A stretch of 64,000 nt of DNA from Bacillota bacterium (GTDB taxonomy: Bacteria > Bacillota > Clostridia > Oscillospirales > Acutalibacteraceae). A program made the position numbers and the translations under genes. Shown here one piece after another: positions 6,828 through 15,562 of the stretch. Each line of letters starts with the position of its first letter. The stretch's first letter is position 1. Where the stretch lies: NCBI GenBank assembly GCA_023410445.1, contig JAEYPT010000006.1, positions 310,001 through 374,000 of the forward strand, written 5' to 3'. The notes beneath the pieces are model-generated. The model was not told the origin of the DNA, ran no database searches, and saw only the letters and a list, made by a program, of their open reading frames with translations.

Positions 6828-8519
6828 ATGAACGGATTGGCAATTATTGTGCTTTCCATTGTCGTGCTGGGCGGCGGCTATTTATTTTACGGCAAGTGGC
6901 TTGTTAAAAAATGGGGAATTGACCCCAATGCGAAAACCCCGGCCTATGCGCATGAGGACGGGCAGGATTACGTCCCCGCCCCGAAGGCGGTCGTATTCGC
7001 ACATCAGTTTTCCACCATCGCGGGTGCGGGCCCTGTAACCGGGCCGATTATCGCGGCCATGTTCGGGTGGCTGCCGGCTTTGCTGTGGATTCTGGTGGGC
7101 GGCGTATTTTTCGGCGCGGTACAGGATTTCGGCGCGCTGTACGCCTCTGTGAAAAACGAGGGCAAGTCCATCGGCCTTGTCATTGAACAGTACATCGGCA
7201 AAACCGGCAAGCGGCTGTTCCTGATGTTCTGCTGGCTGTTTTCGCTGCTGGTCATCGCGGCGTTCGGCGACATGGTCGCCTCCACGTTCAACGCATATGC
7301 GGTACCGGGTGCCGCACCCAGCGCGCCCAGTGCGGCCGCGGGTTCCATTTCCCTTTTCTATATTCTCGGCGCGGTTCTGTTCGGTCTGTTTATGAAATAC
7401 GTAAAACCGAAGCAGGGCGTACTGTTCGTCACCGGTCTTGTCTTGTTCATCGCCATGATGGCCGCCGGTATGGCGCTTCCGCTTTACCTTGGCAAAATGC
7501 AGTGGCTGCTGATCGTGTTCGCATACATTTTCTTCGCCTCCGTTGTTCCGATGTGGATTCTGATGCAGCCGCGCGACTACCTCAGTGCTTTCCTGCTGAT
7601 CAGCATGATCATCTGCTCGGTGGTCGGCATTTTCGCAACCAACCCGAGTATGAATCTTCCGGTTTACACCAGCTTTAATGTTGGCGGCAAAATGCTCTTC
7701 CCCATGCTGTTCGTCACCATCGCGTGCGGCGCGGTGTCCGGATTCCACAGTCTGGTTTCCTCCGGCACCTCCTCCAAGCAGATTCGGAATGAAAAGGATA
7801 TGCTCTCCGTCGGCTACGGCGCTATGATCGTCGAATCTCTGCTGGCTGTCGCGGCGCTGGTTGTCGCCGGTGCGGCTGCCAAGAGCGGCAAACTTCCGGA
7901 CGGCACTCCGTTCCAGATTTTCTCCGCAGGCGTAGCGGGCTTCATGGAAAAGTTCGGCATGCCCGCCTATGTCGCCAAGTGCAGCATGACCATGTGCGTT
8001 TCCGCGCTGTGCCTGACCACGCTCGACTCCGTGGCCCGTATCGCCCGCATGTCCATGCAGGAACTTCTGTATGATGAGGACGGCAAAGCGCACACCCCGG
8101 TCACTCAGTTCCTGACCAACAAGTACGTCGCCACAGTGATCACGCTGTTCTTCGGCTTCGTTCTTTCGCTCGGCGGCTACAACAACATCTGGGCGCTGTT
8201 CGGCTCCGCGAACCAGCTGCTCGGCGCGCTGGTGCTCATCGCTCTGGCCGTGTTCCTCAAGACGACCGGCCGTCAGGGCTGGATGCTCTACGCCCCGATG
8301 ACCGTAATGCTGGTTGTCACCATGACCGCGCTTGTGATGGCGGTTTATAATATCTTCGTGAAAATCGGGGCAGGCAAATTCGTCTTCCTGACCGACGGTC
8401 TGCAGCTGATCGTCGCGGTGCTGCTGATGGGTCTGGCCGTCATGGTTGCCTATCACTGCCTGCGTAAGCTGTTCGGAAAAGAAGAGACCAAGGTCTCCGT
8501 ACAGGGAGAAACCGCTTAA
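6828..8519 (+). CDS. cstA: CstA family carbon-starvation/pyruvate or peptide transporter
   Basis: A 563-aa polytopic membrane protein of the CstA family. The N-terminal helix (LAIIVLSIVVLGGGYLF) is followed by the signature DGQDYVPAPKAVVFAHQFSTI and by AGPVTGPIIAAMFGWLPALLWI. About 15 hydrophobic segments follow. It is shorter than E. coli CstA (about 700 aa), as is usual in Firmicutes. Family members import pyruvate or have been linked to peptide uptake. The T-box leader means its expression answers to an uncharged tRNA, which fits amino acid or peptide scavenging better than carbon starvation. GAGGAAGGAAG precedes the start. It is monocistronic, with a terminator 15 bp downstream. Confidence 0.92.
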   Translation: MNGLAIIVLSIVVLGGGYLFYGKWLVKKWGIDPNAKTPAYAHEDGQDYVPAPKAVVFAHQFSTIAGAGPVTGPIIAAMFGWLPALLWILVGGVFFGAVQDFGALYASVKNEGKSIGLVIEQYIGKTGKRLFLMFCWLFSLLVIAAFGDMVASTFNAYAVPGAAPSAPSAAAGSISLFYILGAVLFGLFMKYVKPKQGVLFVTGLVLFIAMMAAGMALPLYLGKMQWLLIVFAYIFFASVVPMWILMQPRDYLSAFLLISMIICSVVGIFATNPSMNLPVYTSFNVGGKMLFPMLFVTIACGAVSGFHSLVSSGTSSKQIRNEKDMLSVGYGAMIVESLLAVAALVVAGAAAKSGKLPDGTPFQIFSAGVAGFMEKFGMPAYVAKCSMTMCVSALCLTTLDSVARIARMSMQELLYDEDGKAHTPVTQFLTNKYVATVITLFFGFVLSLGGYNNIWALFGSANQLLGALVLIALAVFLKTTGRQGWMLYAPMTVMLVVTMTALVMAVYNIFVKIGAGKFVFLTDGLQLIVAVLLMGLAVMVAYHCLRKLFGKEETKVSVQGETA

Positions 8520-8532
8520 CCTCTAGACATAC

Positions 8533-8577
8533 AAAACAGGCGCCGTCCGGATGTGTTTCCGGGCGGCGCCTGTTTTT
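8533..8577. terminator. Bidirectional terminator between cstA and a chemoreceptor
   Basis: A 14-bp stem CAGGCGCCGTCCGG/CCGGGCGGCGCCTG with AAAA before and TTTTT after serves the convergent genes on both sides. Confidence 0.92.
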
Positions 8578-8589
8578 GATTGGTTGGCG

Positions 8590-10605
8590 TTATTCAATCT
8601 TGAATTTTTCAATCAACGATTTCAGCGTTTGTGCCTGACCGCTCAGTTCCTCACTGGACGCCGCGCTTTCTTCCGCCGTTGCGGAGTTGGTCTGTACGAC
8701 CGACGAAATCTGATCCAGCCCAAGCTGAACCTGCCGGATGGTGTCGGCCTGCCTGGTGGAGGCATCCGAAATCTTTGAGATCAGTCCGGCGGTCTGGTGA
8801 ACCTTTTCCGCCGCCGTATTGATGGACTGAACCGTGCGGTCGGTAATGGTCAGGCCGTTCTGAACATCCGCTGTCGAAGCCTCGATGAGGCTGGTGGTGT
8901 TTTTCGCGGCCTCCGAGCTTTTGCCCGCAAGATTGCGGACCTCGTCCGCAACCACGGCAAAGCCTTTGCCGGCTTCTCCGGCGCGGGCCGCCTCCACGGC
9001 TGCGTTCAGCGCGAGGATGTTGGTCTGGAACGCAATATCCTCAATGGTCTTAATGATTGCTCCGATCTGACTGGAGGACTGATTGATCTGGTTCATGGCC
9101 GTGACCAGCTCGTCCATGCGTTCCTTGCCCTGCCGCATTTCCTCAGCGGCGACTTCGGCCAGACCGTCCGCTTCGGAGGCATCGGAGGCGTTGGAACGAA
9201 CATGACTGGCGATTTCCGTCACCGATGCCGAAAGTTCCTGCGTGGAACTCGCCTGCTCCGTGGCCCCCTGCGCGAGTGCCTGCGAACCGGCAGCAACCTG
9301 CTCGGAACCGGAGGCAACCTGATTGGCGGCTTCCGAGATTCCTGCGAAGGTTTTCACAAGGGATGTTTTGATATTTTCAAGCGAATCCCTGATTTTCCCG
9401 AATTCTCCCGTATAATCGCACTGCAGTTCGAACATCAGATTGCCCGTCGCGATCTGATCCAGAACGGCGGAAATTTCATCGATGTACCGGATGTATTCCT
9501 TCAGGCGATCGACCGTCCGTGAGACGGCGTTTGCAAGCTGTCCGGTTTCATCCGTGGAGCGAATGCCCACATCGACATCAAGCTCACCGTCGGCAATTCT
9601 TCCCGCCGCCGTGGTCAGCTTTCGAATCGGTTTAATAACGCTTCTTGACATCATCAAAATCAACAATCCAAGAAGCAGCAGGGCAAGCACGAATACCACC
9701 AACAGGCTGTTCTGGATGGAATTGTAGGTGCTGTAATATTCCGCATTGGGCAATCCGGCGGTAACCGTCCAGCCGGTTTTTCCCACGGGGCTGACGTAGC
9801 CCTGATTGGCTTGGCCCATGGCGGAGAAGGTGAGAAGCCCCGCCTTCTGGTCCTGAACGGCTTTCACAAGGACGTCCGAAACGCCCGCCTTCGAAATATT
9901 CTGATTGACGTATTTCTGATCCGGATAAGAAAGCAGCGTACCTTCCCCGGTTGCAAGAACAAAGAAGCCAGACTGACCAAGCTTGTAGCTCTTAATCATG
10001 CTATAAAGATGGTCCATGTTGAAATCGACACCCGTTACGCCTACCATCTGATCGGTTCCCGGCTTAAAAACCGGAGCGATCACGCTGACGATGGTCTTTT
10101 TGGTGGCGGTATCCACATACGGTTCGGTGATAACGGTGCCCTTTTTCGTCGTAACCAGACGGTACCACGGCCGCTCGGACACCTTGAAGCTGGCGTCGGA
10201 GGTGTACCCGTCCGACTGGGTAAGTTGGCTGGAATCAAAATCGCAGATCCATGTGTCCATAATATTGGACGAGTCCGATTTCTGAATGTTTTCCATAGAG
10301 CGCTTTACATCCGCGAAACCGTGCGCGGATGTAATTTTGCTTCCCGGTTTGATTTCCATGAAGAGATTTTCGAACTGCGTGTTCATGGACATCTGCTCGG
10401 CGTCCTCCGTGTATTTGGTAAAGTATTCGCTGATCTGGCCGGAGACGGCCTGAGCTTTTGAAGTGAATCCGTCGGCTGTGAGTGCGGTAGAGGATTGTTT
10501 GACTTCCGTCAGCACGAGTACGGCGGCTAAACAGAAAATACACGCCACCGGTACACCGACAAAAAGCAGCATTTTTTTCAGAAGACTTTTTTTCATCGCG
10601 TTCAC
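8590..10605 (-). CDS. Methyl-accepting chemotaxis protein with dCache sensor
   Basis: A 671-aa chemoreceptor. A transmembrane helix at about residues 10-30 precedes an extracellular region of roughly 250 residues of the dCache type (DTWICDFDSS, then VGVTGVDFNMDHLYSMI). A second membrane helix lies near residues 300-320, then HAMP (RSVIKPIRKLTTAAGRIADGEL). The cytoplasmic coiled coil carries the hairpin-tip motif with IAFQTNILALNAAVEAARAG. dCache sensors commonly bind amino acids or small organic acids; the ligand here is unknown. There is no C-terminal CheR-binding pentapeptide. AAAAAAGGAGTG precedes the start. It stands alone, with a terminator shared with cstA. Confidence 0.93.
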   Translation of the reverse strand: MNAMKKSLLKKMLLFVGVPVACIFCLAAVLVLTEVKQSSTALTADGFTSKAQAVSGQISEYFTKYTEDAEQMSMNTQFENLFMEIKPGSKITSAHGFADVKRSMENIQKSDSSNIMDTWICDFDSSQLTQSDGYTSDASFKVSERPWYRLVTTKKGTVITEPYVDTATKKTIVSVIAPVFKPGTDQMVGVTGVDFNMDHLYSMIKSYKLGQSGFFVLATGEGTLLSYPDQKYVNQNISKAGVSDVLVKAVQDQKAGLLTFSAMGQANQGYVSPVGKTGWTVTAGLPNAEYYSTYNSIQNSLLVVFVLALLLLGLLILMMSRSVIKPIRKLTTAAGRIADGELDVDVGIRSTDETGQLANAVSRTVDRLKEYIRYIDEISAVLDQIATGNLMFELQCDYTGEFGKIRDSLENIKTSLVKTFAGISEAANQVASGSEQVAAGSQALAQGATEQASSTQELSASVTEIASHVRSNASDASEADGLAEVAAEEMRQGKERMDELVTAMNQINQSSSQIGAIIKTIEDIAFQTNILALNAAVEAARAGEAGKGFAVVADEVRNLAGKSSEAAKNTTSLIEASTADVQNGLTITDRTVQSINTAAEKVHQTAGLISKISDASTRQADTIRQVQLGLDQISSVVQTNSATAEESAASSEELSGQAQTLKSLIEKFKIE

Positions 10606-10730
10606 TCCTTTTTTATGATTCTATCAGTATATCTCACTTTTTTCTGAACGGGATAAGTAAACAGATAAATTAAGGAATATTTATACATTTTTAATCTTTT
10701 CGGAATAATAGCGAGCCGCCGGCTATAAAC

Positions 10731-10763
10731 AAAGCCGGGTGCTTCTCTGTACCCGGCCTTTTC
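10731..10763 (-). terminator. Terminator downstream of ybaK-like gene
   Basis: The stem GCCGGGT/ACCCGGC is followed on the minus strand by TTTGTTT. On the plus strand it is followed by TTTTCC. Confidence 0.7.
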
Positions 10764-10780
10764 CTATGTTTACTTAAATA

Positions 10781-11260
10781 TTATAAGGCGATGTCTGCTG
10801 TGGTGGCACCGATCAGCGCAAGAAGCGCTTTGGGTTCCACTTCCACCTGCGCCCCGATTCTGCCGCCGCTCACGCACATTGTTTCAATCGCTTCGCAGCT
10901 GGAATCGATCACGGTGAGGAACTGCTTTTTCATCCCGACCGGGGAGCAGCCGCCGCGGATGTAACCGGTGATCTTATTGATCTCGCTGACGTGGATCATT
11001 TCCACCGACTTTTCTCCGACGCTTTTTGCCGCAGCCTTTAAATTCAGCTCCTTAGCGACCGGCACGACGAAAACGAAATAACCGCCGCCCGCACCACGGG
11101 TCACGAGGGTTTTATAGACTTGGTCTACGTTCTGACCAAGCTTCTGCGCGACGGAGACCCCGTCGATCTTCCCGTCCTTATTCTCGTAAAAATAAGGTTT
11201 ATAAGGGATCTTTTCCGCATCAAGGATGCGCATTACGTTTGTTTTCAATTCCTTTGCCAT
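10781..11260 (-). CDS. ybaK: Cys-tRNA(Pro)/Cys-tRNA(Cys) deacylase YbaK
   Basis: A 159-aa protein of the YbaK/ProX-like editing family. It shows KTNVMRILDAEKIPY at the N-terminus, VYKTLV with the conserved lysine, the FVVPV segment, and the GYIRGGCSPVGMKK motif typical of YbaK. These enzymes hydrolyse cysteine mischarged onto tRNA-Pro. The start is placed at MAKELK, with GGAG upstream; an extension of 38 residues into the repeat-rich spacer is open but has no ribosome site. It lies downstream of the NRAMP-like gene, near the cysE-cysS operon, so three cysteine-linked genes are within 5 kb, although the T-box directly covers only cysE-cysS. Confidence 0.92.
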   Translation of the reverse strand: MAKELKTNVMRILDAEKIPYKPYFYENKDGKIDGVSVAQKLGQNVDQVYKTLVTRGAGGGYFVFVVPVAKELNLKAAAKSVGEKSVEMIHVSEINKITGYIRGGCSPVGMKKQFLTVIDSSCEAIETMCVSGGRIGAQVEVEPKALLALIGATTADIAL

Positions 11261-11280
11261 AGCGAGGCTCCTTTTATTTT

Positions 11281-11731
11281 GCAGGCTGAGCCTGCACTCT
11301 TGTTTATAAGCCTTAAGGCTTATAAGATTTAACAATGAATTTCTTCTTATTATATTTGACCCCGAGGGGGTCATCGGGCTTTTGCACTCAGGCCGTGCGG
11401 GCCCCTACTTTCGGTTTCGGCCGAAAGTAGGCAAATTCCGAACAAGAGGGGCGCTTCAACTTCCCAACGAAAGGGGTATCTATGCGCGCCCCACCTTGTA
11501 TTCCCCTGGCACTCCCCATATTTCATTATGGATCGAAGAAATGCTATGCTCTTCATTTCCGCCCTAAGCGTTGGCTATCAGAAAAAATTGGCACGTTCAC
11601 AGTTAGCCAAAGCTTCGCTCTATTACGCCCATTTATAAAATATATGACGGTTCCCCAAACCGTCCCGGCAAACCATGCCCAAAATTTTCTCCGTGCCGGA
11701 CGCCGGGCCTTTGGATGCAGCGTCACGCTGC
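11281..11731. repeat. Palindrome-rich spacer between NRAMP gene and ybaK (copy B)
   Basis: A gene-free gap of 476 bp. It is bracketed by GCAGGCTGAGCCTGC (11281-11295) next to the ybaK start and GCAGCGTCACGCTGC (11717-11731) next to the NRAMP stop, matching the ends of the ilvN-ilvA gap. Inside are TTATAAGCCTTAAGGCTTATAA cut at its centre (11304-11325), GACCCCGAGGGGGTC (11358-11372), an 11-bp stem CCTACTTTCGG/CCGAAAGTAGG (11404-11431) and GACGGTT/AACCGTC (11646-11664). Short open frames here have no ribosome sites and look accidental. Confidence 0.7.
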
Positions 11732-11736
11732 TATTA

Positions 11737-12957
11737 TTATAGCAAAGCACCGAAAATTGTAAAGGCGGCGACGCTGAGGAGCACCGTCACGCAGACCCAC
11801 GCCCGCACCTTCTGCCCTCTGGTTGCGGCGTATTCCCCCATGACCTCCGGGCTGGAGGTCAGCAGCGTGAGAAATAGCAGGATCGGGGCCATCAGGATTC
11901 CCCCGGCTACCTGCGCGAGCACCGCAATGCGGTTCAGCGGCAGACCGGGCTGCAATACGACGGCCGCCGCCGCGCAGACGCTCAGGGCATAAACGCCGTA
12001 GAAACCGGGCGCTTTGCGCACCGGGTCGTTCAGGCTTCCGGGCCAGCCGAACGCATCCGCGACACTCCACGAGGAAGAAAGCGAAACCGTAATGGCCGCG
12101 AGCAGCCCGGAATCGAACAGCCCCAGCGCAAATAGAAACCCCGCCGCGTCGCCGGATTTCTGCGTCAGCGCGCGAACAAGCTCAACCGGTCCGGCGCTTT
12201 CCAAGTTCGGGATCATTCCGCCGACGGAGGAACCGATCCAGATCAGCGACGCCGCGACCGCCACCTGACAGATGCAGCCGACAATGGTATCGATCCTCCC
12301 ATTCCGGATGAACTGCGCTTTCAGGCCCTTATCTGCATAGGCGGAATTCTGGTAGAAGATCATCCACGGCGCGACCGCGTTTCCGATCAGTGCGGCGGTG
12401 TACCACCAGAAAGGTTCGCCTGTGCAGCGCGCAAAGCACTCCGCGGGTCCCGCCACCGGACGAACAAAAAAAGCGAAGCCGAGGAACAGAAGGTTGAACA
12501 GTCCGATCAGCAGGCCGAAGCGCTCCTTCGCTTTATACCCGCTCAGCATTGCGATAGAAAGCACCAGCACGACGCTGACCAGCACCGCCGGAAGCTTAGA
12601 AAAACCGATCAGCTCCAGACCTGCCGACATTCCGATGAACTCCGTCACCAGAATGACCAGATTTTCCGCAAAAAGGGCAGCCACCTGCAGAGCCATCCAG
12701 CCGAAGCCGTACCGCTCCCGCAGCAGGCGCGTGTAGCCGGAGCCGGCCACAACTCCCAGCCGCATGGCCATTTCCTGTACCGTGTATGTAATCAGCACCA
12801 GGCAAAACGTAATCGGAACAAAGACGGCCCAGCCGAACTGTGCCCCTGTAACCGTGTAGGAGAGAATTCCGCCCGCATCGTTGTCCGCCATGGCGGCTAG
12901 CATGCCAGGGCCGAGGAAGAGTAAGAAAAAAAACGGCCCCCGTTTCCGTTTCCGCAT
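11737..12957 (-). CDS. NRAMP-like divalent metal transporter
   Basis: A 406-aa membrane protein with about 11 hydrophobic segments and NRAMP organisation. In the first helix the usual DPGN metal-binding motif reads DNDAGG, and in helix 6 the usual MPH region reads GNAVAPWMIFYQNSA. These changes resemble divergent NRAMP clades, which include the NRAMP-related magnesium transporters, so Mn(II)/Fe(II) import should not be assumed. It follows cysS on the same strand after a gap with two hairpins, one of which covers its ribosome binding site GGGGGTG. The stop codon is followed by the palindrome GCAGCGTCACGCTGC. Confidence 0.85.
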   Translation of the reverse strand: MRKRKRGPFFFLLFLGPGMLAAMADNDAGGILSYTVTGAQFGWAVFVPITFCLVLITYTVQEMAMRLGVVAGSGYTRLLRERYGFGWMALQVAALFAENLVILVTEFIGMSAGLELIGFSKLPAVLVSVVLVLSIAMLSGYKAKERFGLLIGLFNLLFLGFAFFVRPVAGPAECFARCTGEPFWWYTAALIGNAVAPWMIFYQNSAYADKGLKAQFIRNGRIDTIVGCICQVAVAASLIWIGSSVGGMIPNLESAGPVELVRALTQKSGDAAGFLFALGLFDSGLLAAITVSLSSSWSVADAFGWPGSLNDPVRKAPGFYGVYALSVCAAAAVVLQPGLPLNRIAVLAQVAGGILMAPILLFLTLLTSSPEVMGEYAATRGQKVRAWVCVTVLLSVAAFTIFGALL

Positions 12958-12963
12958 GAAAAC

Positions 12964-12994
12964 ACCCCCAAAGGCAGTCTATGCCTCCGGGGGT
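12964..12994 (-). promoter_or_regulatory. Hairpin sequestering the NRAMP ribosome binding site
   Basis: On the minus strand, ACCCCCGGAGGCA and TGCCTTTGGGGGT form a 13-bp stem with two G-U pairs around a five-base loop. The 3' arm contains the GGGGG of the Shine-Dalgarno sequence, seven bases before the ATG. The mismatches form pairs only in the minus-strand RNA, which argues that the structure matters there. It is followed by UGUUUU, so it could also act as an attenuator or as the cysS terminator. Confidence 0.55.
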
Positions 12995-13001
12995 TAATGT
13001 G

Positions 13002-13033
13002 TCAGCCTTTTCTTTCTGTGAAGAAAAGGCTGA
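13002..13033. repeat. 13-bp perfect hairpin, AAGAAAAG repeat copy 1
   Basis: TCAGCCTTTTCTT and its exact complement AAGAAAAGGCTGA surround the loop TCTGTG, followed by ACGAAAAGAAATGAAGG. A related unit in the opposite orientation lies at 22789-22820. It sits between cysS and the NRAMP gene. Confidence 0.6.
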
Positions 13034-13074
13034 ACGAAAAGAAATGAAGGTTTTCACTAATTTCTAAAGAAAAA

Positions 13075-14481
13075 TTACTCCGTAATTTTCCACTTAACCC
13101 CCTGCGGGGTATCCTCCAACACGACGTGGCGGGCCTTGAGCTCGTCGCGGATGCGGTCGGCTTCCGCCCAGTTTTTCGCCTTGCGGGCTTCGTTGCGCTC
13201 TGCGATCAGTTTTTCAATTTCTTTGTCGGCGGTATTCTCTTTTTTCGCGTACAGCAGGCCGAGCACGTCCGCAAGCTCATTGAACAGATCAAGCGCGAAG
13301 GCGCACAGCTCCTTGGAAGGCGCGGTGGCGGCGTTCAGGCTCGTGTTGATCTCCTTGGCGAGGTCGAACAGTGCGGCCGTTGCGTCGGCGGTGTTCAGGT
13401 CATCCTCCATCGCCGCAATGAACTGATCCCGGAACGCTTCCAGTCTGCGGCGGACTTCCTTCTCGCCATCCTTTTCGCCCTGCGGCGCGTGTCCCATCAG
13501 GAACACCAGATTTTCACGGCAGTTGTAAAGACGTTCGAGCGACGCCTTACACTGGTCGATCACATCGACGCTGTAGTTGATCGGCGTGCGGTAATGCGCG
13601 GAAACCATCAGGAACCGGACCGGCTCGTAGCCGTATTTTTCCGCCACGTCGCGCACCGTAAAGAAATTATTCAGCGATTTGGACATTTTGCGATTGTCCA
13701 CGTTGATATAGCCGTTGTGCATCCAGTAGTGCGCAAACTCAACACCGTTGCAGCATTCGCTCTGGGCGATTTCGTTTTCGTGGTGCGGGAAAATCAGATC
13801 CTGTCCGCCGCAGTGAATGTCGATTGTTTTGCCGAGGTAACGGCGTGACATCGCAGAGCACTCGATATGCCAGCCGGGGCGTCCGTCACCCCACGGGGAA
13901 ACCCAGCTCGGCTCGCCGGGCTTCGATCCCTTCCAGAGAGCGAAGTCCATGGGGTCTTCCTTTAGTTCTCCGACTGCGATGCGCGCGCCGGACTGTAAAT
14001 CGTCCAGCGGCTGATGGGAAAGCTTGCCGTACTCCTTATCCTTCAGCGTACGGAAATAGACGTCTCCGTTCGGCGTGGAATAGGCATAGCCCTTTTCCTC
14101 CAGCGTAGAAATAATATCGATAATTTCGTCAATATTTTCGGTGGCAAGCGGATGAACAGTGGCCGGACGGACGTTCAGACCGGTAGCGTCCGTTTTGTAT
14201 TCCGCGATATACCGCTTCGATATTGTAAGGTAATCGGTATTTTCCTCATTGGCCTTCCGGATGATCTTGTCATCGATATCGGTGAAGTTCTGCACGAACG
14301 TTACCTTCATGCCGCGGTATTCCAGATAACGGCGGAGCACGTCGAACACGCAGATCGGGCGGGCGTTGCCGATGTGAATATAATTGTAAACCGTCGGGCC
14401 GCAGGCGTAAATTTTCGCCTCACCGGGAACAATCGGGACAAATTCTTCCTTTTTGCGCGTCAGCGTATTATAGATTTTCAT
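13075..14481 (-). CDS. cysS: Cysteinyl-tRNA synthetase
   Basis: A 468-aa class I aminoacyl-tRNA synthetase. The zinc cysteine and HIGH-like motif are in YACGPTVYNYIHIGNARP, with further zinc ligands in WHIECSAMS and HHENEIAQSE. The KMSKS signature is exact (NRKMSKSLNNF), and the C-terminal helical tRNA-binding region ends in GVKWKITE. Length is normal. Its ATG overlaps the cysE stop as ATGA, so the two are translationally coupled and share the Cys T-box leader. A small palindrome (13071-13089) covers the last codons and stop. Confidence 0.97.
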   Translation of the reverse strand: MKIYNTLTRKKEEFVPIVPGEAKIYACGPTVYNYIHIGNARPICVFDVLRRYLEYRGMKVTFVQNFTDIDDKIIRKANEENTDYLTISKRYIAEYKTDATGLNVRPATVHPLATENIDEIIDIISTLEEKGYAYSTPNGDVYFRTLKDKEYGKLSHQPLDDLQSGARIAVGELKEDPMDFALWKGSKPGEPSWVSPWGDGRPGWHIECSAMSRRYLGKTIDIHCGGQDLIFPHHENEIAQSECCNGVEFAHYWMHNGYINVDNRKMSKSLNNFFTVRDVAEKYGYEPVRFLMVSAHYRTPINYSVDVIDQCKASLERLYNCRENLVFLMGHAPQGEKDGEKEVRRRLEAFRDQFIAAMEDDLNTADATAALFDLAKEINTSLNAATAPSKELCAFALDLFNELADVLGLLYAKKENTADKEIEKLIAERNEARKAKNWAEADRIRDELKARHVVLEDTPQGVKWKITE

Positions 14482-15176
14482 ACTCTTTCCTCCGCTTTCT
14501 GACTTTTCAGCATTTCCGGGCAGGCCTTTTCGCTAAGGCCTGCGCTGGCAAGCGCTTTTTCCATTTCCTTCTGCATTCTCCGTATCTCCACGTTCATATA
14601 GCACAGCTGCTGGGAAACCGGATCCGCAATGTGAATCTGGTCAAGGTTCGCAGGCCGGTTTCCGTTCAGGCGTACGATGCGGGCGGGCACGCCAACCGCC
14701 GTTGCGTTGGGCGGGACCTCCTCCAGCACCACGGCTCCGGCAGCCACGCGGGCGTTGTCCCCCACGCGGAACGGACCGAGAATCTTTGCCCCTGCGCCCA
14801 CCAGAACGTTGTCGCCAAGCGTCGGGTGACGCTTGCCGTGATCTTTTCCGGTGCCGCCGAGCGTCACGCCCTGATACAGCGTGCAGTAGTCGCCGATCTC
14901 CGAGGTTTCGCCGATCACCACGCCCATTCCGTGGTCGATGAATAGCCCCTTGCCGATGGTCGCGCCTGGGTGAATTTCAATGCCGGTTTTATGCCGGGCC
15001 CGCTGGGAAATCCACCGCGCGATGAACGGATGCCCATGCTGCAGAAACCAGTGAGCATGCCGGTAGGAACGCACCGCCTTGAAGCCGGAATACAGAAAAA
15101 AAACTTCCAGCCGGGAACGCGCCGCCGGGTCGCGATCAATGATGGAATCGAGCTCTTCTTTGAGCCTTTGGAACAT
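14478..15176 (-). CDS. cysE: Serine O-acetyltransferase
   Basis: A 232-aa enzyme that makes O-acetylserine from serine and acetyl-CoA, the first step of cysteine synthesis. The N-terminal helices (DPAARSRLEVFFLYSGFKAV) precede the left-handed beta-helix of hexapeptide repeats, with the catalytic residues in EIHPGATIGKG, FIDHGMGVVIGET and QGVTLGGTGK, then GKRHPTLGDNVLVGAGA. The start at MFQRLK has GGGGGT upstream; an extension of 42 residues would run into the T-box terminator and is rejected. It is the first gene of cysE-cysS. Confidence 0.95.
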   Translation of the reverse strand: MFQRLKEELDSIIDRDPAARSRLEVFFLYSGFKAVRSYRHAHWFLQHGHPFIARWISQRARHKTGIEIHPGATIGKGLFIDHGMGVVIGETSEIGDYCTLYQGVTLGGTGKDHGKRHPTLGDNVLVGAGAKILGPFRVGDNARVAAGAVVLEEVPPNATAVGVPARIVRLNGNRPANLDQIHIADPVSQQLCYMNVEIRRMQKEMEKALASAGLSEKACPEMLKSQKAEERV

Positions 15177-15229
15177 ATTGTTACCCCCTGTGGAAACAAA
15201 ACGCGTACCGGAGACCCCGACTTTCGATA

Positions 15230-15507
15230 TAAAAAGCCGCCTCCGTCCCTGAAAAGGACGGAGGCGGCTTCTGCCGCGGTTCCACTCCGTTTTATCGCTC
15301 ATGAATGTCTGTAACGGGACTTCCCGTGCGGGGATACTTCACAGATTCTGTGTTCCCCCCGCCTGCTCGCGGATGCATTTCACCGCCGCCCCAACCAAAA
15401 GCGCTTACAGCCGATGACGCTTTCTCTCTGCTGCCGAAGGGGCGGTTACTTCTTCCGTTCATGGCATTTGATTTCTCTTACCAGTATAGCCGGATTTATC
15501 TCCGGCG
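15230..15507 (-). promoter_or_regulatory. T-box leader of cysE-cysS, Cys-specific
   Basis: On the minus strand the antiterminator word GAGTGGAACCGCGGCAG (15271-15287) precedes a 15-bp terminator stem (AAGCCGCCTCCGTCC and complement, 15234-15270) with a T-run. Stem I contains a TGC specifier (15375-15377) in the context GTGAAATGCATCCGC-GAGCAG, followed by A as expected. This gives control by uncharged tRNA-Cys, as known for cysES in other Firmicutes. Confidence 0.93.
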
Positions 15508-15513
15508 TTACAC

Positions 15514-15542
15514 AGTATAGTACAGATTCTTTATTTTGTAAA
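15514..15542 (-). promoter_or_regulatory. Sigma-A promoter of cysE-cysS
   Basis: On the minus strand, TTTACA and TATACT are separated by 17 bases, just ahead of the T-box leader. Confidence 0.8.
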
Positions 15543-15562
15543 CTTATCGGTTTAATATGTTA

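Noticed and set aside
6882..8456. Long open frame antisense to cstA (over 500 codons)
   Set aside because: It is very rich in His, Asp, Glu and Arg, as expected for the reverse complement of a GC-rich membrane-protein gene. It has no ribosome site and no recognisable domain.
10781..11374. N-terminal extension of the YbaK-like protein by 38 residues
   Set aside because: The extension would be encoded by the palindromic repeat, lacks a ribosome site, and is not part of the YbaK family.
12958..13074. M-box or manganese (yybP-ykoY) riboswitch ahead of the NRAMP gene
   Set aside because: The spacer is only about 120 bases and lacks the conserved cores of those classes. Only two simple hairpins are present.
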